A stretch of 64,000 nucleotides of DNA from UBA2377 sp964525935 (GTDB taxonomy: Bacteria; Verrucomicrobiota; Verrucomicrobiia; Opitutales; Opitutaceae), in the NCBI GenBank assembly GCA_964525935.1, contig CAZGJZ010000005.1, positions 62,001 to 126,000 on the forward strand, given 5' to 3'. Below, piece by piece: positions 1-6,344 of this stretch. The notes beneath the pieces were generated by a model, which saw nothing but the letters and a program-made list of their open reading frames with translations, searched no databases and was not told the DNA's origin. The first letter of the stretch is position 1; each line of letters opens with the position of its first letter. A program made the translations under genes and the position numbers.

Positions 1-648
1 CAAACCGGCGCGCCGCACGCGCGGCAGATCGTCGCGCAGCCCGTCAAAGATACACGGGTCGAGCCGGCGAAACAGCATCGCCACATCGAACGCCCCGCTC
101 TCGACGTAGGCGTCCCACCCCGCGCCATCGCCACCGCCGAGCCCCAGCCGCCGGGCCAGCCCGTCGGCCTGCAACTGCCGCATCGTGGCGACCACGCGCG
201 GACGCTCCGCCAGCGGCACCAGCTGCGGATCGTGCAGGAAAAGCAGGTCGATCTGCGCCAAGCCGAGGGTTTCCAGGCTGCGCTTCACCCGGTCGCGCAG
301 GCCGGCGGAGGAATAATCGAAATTCGCCTCGTAGGCGCTTGGAGCCGGCAAGCGGCCGGTCTTGGTGCTGATGACCGGACGCGGACCGCGCCACTGTGCG
401 AGCGCGCGGCCGAGCATTTTTTCGGCCGAGACATACGACGGCGCCGTATCAAAAACGTTCACGCCCGCTTCGAGCGCGGCGAGCATCGCGTCCACCGACT
501 TCTCCTCGTCCACGGGCAACCACGCGCCACCCAGCCCGGCGAGGCCCAGCGCGAGCCGGCTCTCGCCCAGTCCGCGCGCTGCCAGCGCCGGCGACGTGCC
601 AAACTCCGGCAACCGCGTCGGACGCAGTGGGGACGCGGAAGCCGTCAT
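1..648 (-). CDS. Aldo/keto reductase, 3' end cut off by the window edge
   Basis: NAD(P)H-dependent aldo/keto reductase of the D-threo-aldose/L-fucose 1-dehydrogenase type. The first 216 residues are present and the C-terminus lies beyond base 1. Visible catalytic tetrad: D67 and Y72 (FDTAPSY), K96 (STKTGR) and H139 (FLHDP). The start ATG (648-646) follows the stop of the upstream SDR gene with one base between them, so the two genes form one tight operon. From family knowledge, such enzymes oxidise an aldose at C1 to a lactone. With the SDR and the divergent enolase-family dehydratase this suggests a non-phosphorylative sugar oxidation route. Substrate is inferred, not shown. Confidence 0.85.
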   Translation of the reverse strand, partial: MTASASPLRPTRLPEFGTSPALAARGLGESRLALGLAGLGGAWLPVDEEKSVDAMLAALEAGVNVFDTAPSYVSAEKMLGRALAQWRGPRPVISTKTGRLPAPSAYEANFDYSSAGLRDRVKRSLETLGLAQIDLLFLHDPQLVPLAERPRVVATMRQLQADGLARRLGLGGGDGAGWDAYVESGAFDVAMLFRRLDPCIFDGLRDDLPRVRRAGL

Positions 649-649
649 G

Positions 650-1405
650 TTACTTGCCGACACTCCAACCGCCGTCCGCCATCAGCGAGGCACCGGTGAC
701 GAGCGCCGCCTCGTCGCTCGCGAGATAGTGCGCGGCCGCCGCGATCTCCTCCGGCTGGCCCATGCGGCCGATGAGCTGCGTCGCGCTCATGTCGCGGTAG
801 GCTTTGGCCGGATCAGCGTATTCCTTGATCCGCGCCTGCACAAACGGCGTCTCGACGCGACCCGGGCAGATGCAGTTGAACCGCACGCCCTCGGCCGAGT
901 GGTCGAGCGCGAGCTGCTTGGTGATGCCGACGACCGCAAACTTGGTCGTCACGTAGGCGAACCGATCGCGCACGCCGACGATGCCACCGATCGAGGCGAT
1001 GTTGATGACGCTACCTTTTTTCCGCGCCAGCATCGCCGGGAGAAACGCCTTGGTGACATTGAACACGCCGCGCACGTTGACGCGGTAGAGCCGGTCGAGA
1101 TCGGCCGCGGTGGTCTGCAAAATCGTGCCGACGTGGCCGATGCCGGCGTTGTTCACGAGGATGTCGAGCGGTCCGAGTTTCGCGGCGAGCGCGGGCGCCG
1201 CGGCCTCGTCGGCGACATCGAGCTTCACAAAGTCCGCCCGGCCGCCCGCCGCGGTGATGAGCGCGACGGTTTCAGCGCCACCTTTTTCGTCGAGGTCGGC
1301 GACGTGCACGTGTGCACCGGCGGCCGCGAACCGCTGGGCGATCGCCCGGCCGATGCCGGAACCCGCACCCGTGACCAATGCCGCCTTGTCCGTGAGCTTG
1401 AACAT
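650..1405 (-). CDS. Short-chain dehydrogenase/reductase (2-keto-3-deoxy-L-fuconate dehydrogenase-like)
   Basis: A 251-residue classical SDR. Visible features: the cofactor-binding TGAGSGIG at residues 12-19, NNAG at 85-88, and catalytic S138, Y151 and K155 (YVTTK). D37-D39 near the end of the second strand suggest NAD preference. The C-terminal half (CPGRVETPFV, then IGRMGQPEEIA) is reminiscent of 2-keto-3-deoxy-L-fuconate dehydrogenases, though many SDRs share parts of this pattern. It is upstream of the aldo/keto reductase with a 1-base gap. The role as the last oxidation of an L-fucose-like pathway is an inference from family resemblance plus neighbours. Confidence 0.88.
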   Translation of the reverse strand: MFKLTDKAALVTGAGSGIGRAIAQRFAAAGAHVHVADLDEKGGAETVALITAAGGRADFVKLDVADEAAAPALAAKLGPLDILVNNAGIGHVGTILQTTAADLDRLYRVNVRGVFNVTKAFLPAMLARKKGSVINIASIGGIVGVRDRFAYVTTKFAVVGITKQLALDHSAEGVRFNCICPGRVETPFVQARIKEYADPAKAYRDMSATQLIGRMGQPEEIAAAAHYLASDEAALVTGASLMADGGWSVGK

Positions 1406-1700
1406 AGGCTCGGAGGCTTAGCGTCCGCCTTCGTCGCTGTCGTGAAAAAAATGCGGCTAATTGTAGCCCAGCCCTTTTACCCACGAAACACACTGAATAC
1501 ACAGAAACGAACCCAACGCTCATCCAGACAACCAACCCCGCGCTCTTATCCTTCTGAGCGCCGCGAAGCAGGACCGATTTTTGACCGCAACTCTGCGCGT
1601 TAGCCCTTCCGTGTATTTAGTGTATTCCGTGGGCTCTTCTTCTGCTGCTCCGGGATTGCCAATTCCCGTGCCGCCGCCGAAATCGCTCCTGCCCCACCCC
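1406..1700. other. Divergent intergenic region with an imperfect palindrome
   Basis: This stretch separates the SDR/AKR operon from the divergent dehydratase gene. I see no gene in it. It contains the two arms of an imperfect inverted repeat (described separately) and must also hold the promoters for both directions; no convincing -35/-10 pair was picked. The frame of the dehydratase stays open through part of this region, but that extension crosses the right repeat arm and is not protein-like. Confidence 0.5.
1480..1633. repeat. Imperfect inverted repeat, family A (diverged copy)
   Basis: The arm at about 1480-1502 (CCCACGAAACACACTGAA...) is nearly the reverse complement of the arm at 1611-1633 (...AGTGTATTCCGTGGG), with a loop of roughly 108 bases. 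It resembles the palindromes at 2792-2857, 3374-3432 and 34891-35049: an ACCCAC/AACCAC outer end followed by ACAC-rich sequence with about 10-base spacing. Confidence 0.6.
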
Positions 1701-2774
1701 ATGAAAATCATCGCTGTCCACGCCTACTCCACCCGTGCCAAGGCCAAGATTCCGTTCGTCTGGCGCCAAGGCCTGCCGGGCAACGACCCCTACGCTGAAA
1801 ACACCTGGCTGCGGCTCGTGACCGACGAAGGCATCGAGGGCTGGAGTTGCGCGGTGCGTGGCGCGATCGCGCTCGACCTCATTGAGCGCCGGTTGAAGCC
1901 GTGGCTCATCGGCAAGAACCCGCTCATGAAGGAGCAGCTCTGGCACGAGCTCTGGGAGATCGACCGCATCGAAGAGTTTCCGATGTATATGATGGGCGTG
2001 GTGGACGCCGCGCTGTGGGACATCACCGCCAAGGCCGCCAAGCTCCCGCTCTACCAGCTCCTCGGCGGCTATCGCGACAAGATCGAGGCCTACGCGAGCA
2101 CCGTCACCTACGCCACGACCAAGGAATTTCTCGACGTGGCCGACCAGTGCCTCGCGCGCGGCTTCCGCGCCATCAAGCTTCACGCGTGGGGCGATGCGCG
2201 CAAGGACGCCGCCCTCTGCAAGGCGCTGCGCAAGCACGTCGGCCCCGACATCGCGCTGATGTATGACGGCTCCGCGGGCTTCGATCCCTACGAATCGCTC
2301 TACCTCGGCCGCGCGCTCGAGGACGCCGATTACCTCTGGTATGAGGAGCCGATGCGCGAGTTTAGCATCAACGCCTACCGGCGCCTCTGCGAACAACTCG
2401 ACATCCCCGTGCTCGCCGCCGAGACGTCCGACGGCTGCCATTACAACGTCGCCGACTTCATCGCCCAGGGCGCGGCCGACATGGTGCGCACGAGCTGGTT
2501 CTACAAGGGCGGCATCACCGGCGCGCTGCGTGTGGCGCATCTGGCGGATTCGTTTCAATTGAGCGCCGAGGTGCACGGCATGGGCGTGGAAAACATCCAC
2601 CTCTGCCTCGCGATCCGGAACAACCACTATTACGAAACGCTCGTGATGGGCAACCCGGTGGTCTTCGAGTCCCGCATCGGCCCCGACGCGATGGTCCATG
2701 CGCCGAAAGCTCCCGGTCTCGGCTACGACATCGACCTGAAGACGTTGGAAAAAACCGCGGTGGCGAAGCTGTAA
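1701..2774 (+). CDS. Mandelate racemase/muconate lactonizing (enolase superfamily) acid-sugar dehydratase-like protein
   Basis: 357 residues with an N-terminal capping domain and a C-terminal barrel. Likely Mg2+ ligands are D189 (YDGS), E215 (EEP) and E241 (AETSDG). H292 (EVHGMG) is a candidate catalytic His. The second-strand motif is K159-L-H161 rather than the usual K-x-K, which sets it apart from mandelate racemase itself. Enzymes of this group usually dehydrate aldonic or aldaric acids to 2-keto-3-deoxy acids. The ATG at 1701 was chosen because the in-frame extension to 1581 runs through a palindromic repeat. It is divergent from the SDR/AKR operon, which suggests a shared sugar-acid pathway. 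The exact substrate is unknown. Confidence 0.82.
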   Translation: MKIIAVHAYSTRAKAKIPFVWRQGLPGNDPYAENTWLRLVTDEGIEGWSCAVRGAIALDLIERRLKPWLIGKNPLMKEQLWHELWEIDRIEEFPMYMMGVVDAALWDITAKAAKLPLYQLLGGYRDKIEAYASTVTYATTKEFLDVADQCLARGFRAIKLHAWGDARKDAALCKALRKHVGPDIALMYDGSAGFDPYESLYLGRALEDADYLWYEEPMREFSINAYRRLCEQLDIPVLAAETSDGCHYNVADFIAQGAADMVRTSWFYKGGITGALRVAHLADSFQLSAEVHGMGVENIHLCLAIRNNHYYETLVMGNPVVFESRIGPDAMVHAPKAPGLGYDIDLKTLEKTAVAKL

Positions 2775-2791
2775 AAAGCCCAGATCGATTT

Positions 2792-2857
2792 TAACCACAG
2801 ATTACACAGATGAACACGGATCAATCCCTTCGTTGTCCGGGTTAATCCGTGGTCAAT
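2792..2857. repeat. Palindromic intergenic repeat, family A, copy 2
   Basis: The left arm begins AACCACAGATTACACAGAT and the right arm ends GTTAATCCGTGGT. Together they form an imperfect hairpin just behind the dehydratase stop. The left arm is almost identical to that of the copy at 3374-3432; the two bracket the Mpo1-like gene. Confidence 0.75.
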
Positions 2858-2882
2858 TAAAGCCCCACACTCTTCGCTCCCC

Positions 2883-3362
2883 ATGCCCTCCCCAAAGACC
2901 GCCGACCAGTGGTTCGCCGAATATGGTGAGAGCCACCAAAACGACACCAACGAGCTGATTCACTGGATCTGCGTGCCGGTGATTTTCTTCTGCGTGCTTG
3001 GCTTGCTGTGGTCGCTGCCGGTGCCGGCGTCGGCCCGGGCGGGTATGCCGGACTTCACTTGGGCGCTGCCTGCCGCGGCGCTGGCGATTATGTTCTACAT
3101 CCGCCTCTCGCTGCCGCTGGCGCTCGGGCTCATCGCGTTTATCTTCGCGTGCCTCTTCGGCCTCCGGGCGCTGGCCGCCCATGCGCCGTGGCCGGTGTGG
3201 CAAATCTGTCTCGTGCTCTTCGTCCTCGCGTGGATCGGCCAGTTCGTCGGCCACAAGATCGAGGGCAAAAAGCCCTCGTTCTTCAAGGACGTGCAATTCC
3301 TCCTGATCGGCCCTGCGTGGTTGCTGAGCCTGCTCTATAAAAAGCTCGGCCTGCGGTATTAA
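2883..3362 (+). CDS. Mpo1-like (DUF962) small integral membrane protein
   Basis: 159 residues. The N-terminal motif YGESHQNDTNELIHWICVP is characteristic of the DUF962/Mpo1 family, whose yeast member is an Fe2+-dependent dioxygenase acting in 2-hydroxy fatty acid alpha-oxidation. The other conserved block is FVGHKIEGKKPSFFKD. About four hydrophobic segments are visible (residues ~24-45, 55-75, 77-95 and 105-122), with His residues near the membrane face as possible iron ligands. The function in this bacterium is not established. The gene stands alone, bracketed on both sides by family A palindromes. Confidence 0.85.
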   Translation: MPSPKTADQWFAEYGESHQNDTNELIHWICVPVIFFCVLGLLWSLPVPASARAGMPDFTWALPAAALAIMFYIRLSLPLALGLIAFIFACLFGLRALAAHAPWPVWQICLVLFVLAWIGQFVGHKIEGKKPSFFKDVQFLLIGPAWLLSLLYKKLGLRY

Positions 3363-3373
3363 AAAACGGTTTC

Positions 3374-3432
3374 AACCACAGATTACACAGATGGGCACGG
3401 ATCCAGACCGTCCATCCGTGTAATCCGTGGTT
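3374..3432. repeat. Palindromic intergenic repeat, family A, copy 3
   Basis: The left arm AACCACAGATTACACAGAT is followed by GGGCACGGAT, and the right arm is ATCCGTGTAATCCGTGGTT. The outer parts pair almost perfectly. It lies between the convergent ends of the Mpo1-like gene and the GH2 gene. Confidence 0.8.
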
Positions 3433-3445
3433 AAACCATTCCGCT

Positions 3446-5293
3446 TCACTCTTTCTCGATCGCCGCCACCCGCCGCTGCGCGGCGCGGACGCGCTTCAGG
3501 TCGTATTTCTTTTTCCGGTCGAAGAAGTAAATTCCGTTCTGCTCCTGATAGACATCGGTGAGCTGCGTGTAGCAGTAGCCGAACATCCGCGGGTGATCGA
3601 GCAGCACGGCGCAGAGGCCTTCGAAGCGCGTGTAAAATTCCTCCAGCGTCTTCGGGCGGTCGCCGTAACCCCACGAAACATCCGTGGGCTTCGCCTTCGG
3701 GTTCCACCAGATGCCGCCGAACTCGCTCACGAAATACGGCTGGCCGCGCCAAGCCACGCTGTCGCGTTGCAGGTCATCGTTGAGGAAGGGCCGGCCTTCG
3801 TTCAGCGGCGCGTGGCGCGCGGCGAAGGTCGCGGGGTTCTGGTCATAGTCGTGGCTGTCGTAAACGTCGGTCTCGGGCACGCGGTGGCAGTAGCCGGAAA
3901 CATCAAGCACGGGGCGCGTGGGATCGGCGAGCTTCGTCGCGAGCCACATCGCGCGCAGCACATCGTCGTGGGGCGTGATGCGTTCGTGGCGGCGGTTCTC
4001 GGATTCGTTCAGCGGGCACCAGCCGACGATGCTCGGGTGGTTAAAGTCGCGCTGCACGGCTTCGATCCACTGGGTGACGTGCCCGTGCGGAAACTGCGGA
4101 CCGTTGTGATTACCGCCGCGCACGATGTTGCCGGCGGAGTCGCGCTGCCAGCCGCGCACGGGCGCGTTGCCGTTAAGGCCCCAGTCGCTGAATTCGCCCC
4201 ACACGAGGTAGCCGAGCCGGTCGGCGTGGTGGAGGAAGCGCTCCTCAAAAACCTTCTGGTGCAGGCGCGCGCCGTTGAAGCCCGCCTCCATCGAGAGCGT
4301 GATATCGCGCACCAGCGCGGCGTCGGTCGGCGCGGTGAGAATACCGTCGGCGTAGTAACCTTGGTCGAGCACGAGGCGCTGGAAGACGGGCTTGCCGTTC
4401 AACTTCACTGCCCAGCCATCGATGCACACGCTGCGCAGGCCGGCGTAGCTTTGCGCGGCGTCCACCACGGCGCCAGTCGCCGCATCCACCAACTCCAGCT
4501 CGAGGTCGTAAAGGTGCGGATCCTCCAGCGACCACAGCCGCGTGCGCGCCGCCGGCACCGGCAGGTCGAGTCGCGGATAAAAATTCATCCCGCAAATGCT
4601 GCTCGCCTCGCTGACCACGCCGCGCGCATCGCGCAACCGCGCCCGGAACAACAGTCCGGCCTGCGCGCCGGCGACGGGTTGCTCGATCGAGAAACGTCCA
4701 TTGGCCACGTCGGGCGTGATTTTTGGCCGCAACAGATGCGCGCGCGCCGCCACCGGCTCGAGCCACACCGTCTGCCAGATGCCCGTCGTGCGCGTGTAAT
4801 GGCAACCGCTGTTGCCATGCACCCACGACTGTTTGCCGGAGGGCATCGCGTCGCGCGCATCGTCCCGCGCGCGGACGACGAGCGTGACTTTTTTTCCGGG
4901 CAGCGCGATGCCGGTAAGATCACAGGAGAACGACGTCATCCCGCCGCGATGGCGGCCGACCTCGGTGCCGTTGGCCCATACGAAGGTGTCGTAGTCGCAG
5001 GCCTGGAAATGCAGCAAAATCCGCCGGCCCTTCCACGCGGCGGGGATGGCCACCTCGCGGCGATACCAGACGGCGTTGAGGTAGTCCGTGTTGCCGACGC
5101 CCGAGAGCTCCGACTCGGGGCAAAACGGCACCGTGATCTTATCCTTCAGCGCGCGCGTGAGCAGGCCGCGGTCGAGTCCGCTGTCACCCTGGTCGATCTC
5201 GAACTGCCACGGCCCGTTGAGGCAGAGCCAGTCGCGACGCACAAACTGCGGACGCGGATATTCGGGACGGGGCACGGAGGTTTTTTTGGCCAT
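3446..5293 (-). CDS. Glycoside hydrolase family 2 (beta-galactosidase/beta-glucuronidase-like)
   Basis: 615 residues with the GH2 order: N-terminal jelly-roll sugar-binding domain (residues ~15-170), immunoglobulin-like domain (~175-290) and TIM barrel. The likely acid/base is E430 (PLNESE) and the likely nucleophile E524 (VSEFGG). It is shorter than LacZ and close to the compact GH2 enzymes of polysaccharide degraders. No signal peptide is visible, so it probably acts on imported oligosaccharides. The ATG at 5293 (MAKKTS) was chosen; an ATG at 5326 would add 11 residues, and the still longer open frame runs antisense through the AraC gene. It is divergent from the AraC regulator. Confidence 0.85.
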   Translation of the reverse strand: MAKKTSVPRPEYPRPQFVRRDWLCLNGPWQFEIDQGDSGLDRGLLTRALKDKITVPFCPESELSGVGNTDYLNAVWYRREVAIPAAWKGRRILLHFQACDYDTFVWANGTEVGRHRGGMTSFSCDLTGIALPGKKVTLVVRARDDARDAMPSGKQSWVHGNSGCHYTRTTGIWQTVWLEPVAARAHLLRPKITPDVANGRFSIEQPVAGAQAGLLFRARLRDARGVVSEASSICGMNFYPRLDLPVPAARTRLWSLEDPHLYDLELELVDAATGAVVDAAQSYAGLRSVCIDGWAVKLNGKPVFQRLVLDQGYYADGILTAPTDAALVRDITLSMEAGFNGARLHQKVFEERFLHHADRLGYLVWGEFSDWGLNGNAPVRGWQRDSAGNIVRGGNHNGPQFPHGHVTQWIEAVQRDFNHPSIVGWCPLNESENRRHERITPHDDVLRAMWLATKLADPTRPVLDVSGYCHRVPETDVYDSHDYDQNPATFAARHAPLNEGRPFLNDDLQRDSVAWRGQPYFVSEFGGIWWNPKAKPTDVSWGYGDRPKTLEEFYTRFEGLCAVLLDHPRMFGYCYTQLTDVYQEQNGIYFFDRKKKYDLKRVRAAQRRVAAIEKE

Positions 5294-5344
5294 GGCGAAA
5301 GGGGTTGGACTTGTGTTTAATACCATAATCTTTCGCCTGTCACC
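5294..5344. promoter_or_regulatory. Divergent promoter region between GH2 and AraC genes
   Basis: 51 bases separate the two start codons. The centre (about 5311-5333) is AT-rich in otherwise GC-rich DNA and includes CATAAT at 5324-5329. It must carry both promoters and probably the binding site of the AraC protein. No well-spaced -35/-10 pair could be defended. Confidence 0.4.
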
Positions 5345-6190
5345 ATGGGCCGGCTCCCAAAAGACCTTGTTGAAATGCAACACATCGGCGCCCGCACGCG
5401 CGAGCGCATGGCCGCCGCGCGGGATGTGCCGGCCTTCGCGGACTGCGGCCTGACGCTCGCCGGGCTTTCCGAGGCCGCGCCGGATTTCGGTTTCACCCGC
5501 CTCACGCCCGACATGCACCAGCTGCTGGCCTGCCTCGAGGGCCGCGGCGATGTGTGGGTGGACGGCGCGTGGCGTCCGCTCGAGCCCGGCACCGCGTATT
5601 TCACCCCAGCCGGCACGCCGCACGCCTACCGGGCCGGACCGGCCGGCACATGGCGCCTGTGCTGGACCATGTATGCGCCCGCCGCACCGCACTCCCTGCG
5701 TTTCGTCCCGACCCAGCCCGGCATCGTCGCCCTCAACCCGCGTCCGCTGTGGCTGGCTATCGAGGGCCTGTGCGACGCCGTGGCCCACGGCGGACAAAAC
5801 ACCGAGCGCGAACTCTGGACGCGCCTCATCCACCACCACGTGCTCGCCGCGCTCGCCCCCGCGCAGGCGCACGACCCGCGGCTCGCCAGCTTGTGGAGCG
5901 CCGTGGATGCCAACCTCGCCCATCCGTGGACGCTCGCCGAACTCGCCCGGCGCGCCGGCATGAGTCGCGAGGCCCTCCGCCTCGCCTGCGTGCGCGAAAA
6001 CGGCCGGAGCCCGCTCCGCGAGCTGGCGCGCCGCCGCCTGCACCGCGCCGCCGATCTCCTGCGCCATACGCCCGACAAAGTCGCCGCCATCGCCGCCCGC
6101 GTCGGGTTCGGCGATCCCTTCGCCTTCAGCACGGCCTTCAAGCGCGCCCGCGGCCACTCGCCGCGCGCGTGGCGCGCGGCGTCGGCGTGA
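5345..6190 (+). CDS. AraC-family transcriptional regulator
   Basis: 281 residues. The N-terminal half looks like a cupin sensor (WRPLEPGTAYFTPAGTPHAY). The C-terminal ~100 residues carry the double helix-turn-helix: LAELARRAGMSREALRLAC and then KVAAIAARVGFGDPFAFSTAFKR, ending GHSPRAWR. Such proteins sense a sugar and activate nearby catabolic genes. Its divergent position next to the GH2 gene makes that gene the likely target. The ATG at 5345 gives a 10-residue extension over an alternative ATG at 5375, and neither has an obvious ribosome-binding site. Confidence 0.88.
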   Translation: MGRLPKDLVEMQHIGARTRERMAAARDVPAFADCGLTLAGLSEAAPDFGFTRLTPDMHQLLACLEGRGDVWVDGAWRPLEPGTAYFTPAGTPHAYRAGPAGTWRLCWTMYAPAAPHSLRFVPTQPGIVALNPRPLWLAIEGLCDAVAHGGQNTERELWTRLIHHHVLAALAPAQAHDPRLASLWSAVDANLAHPWTLAELARRAGMSREALRLACVRENGRSPLRELARRRLHRAADLLRHTPDKVAAIAARVGFGDPFAFSTAFKRARGHSPRAWRAASA

Positions 6191-6344
6191 ACGCTCCAGA
6201 CATTGACGCACGTCGCGTTCTGAACCTGTATCGCGCCCTCCCCATGCGTTGCCACCCCACGGATCACGCGCCCCACCCTCACGGTTATTTTCTTCTCGCC
6301 GGTATCAGCCCGCGCCGCGGGTTCCTGCGTTTATTTTGCATCGC

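Noticed and set aside
3593..5320. A 575-codon plus-strand frame across the GH2 gene
   Set aside because: Antisense to a gene with clear GH2 catalytic motifs; no domain recognisable in the antisense product.
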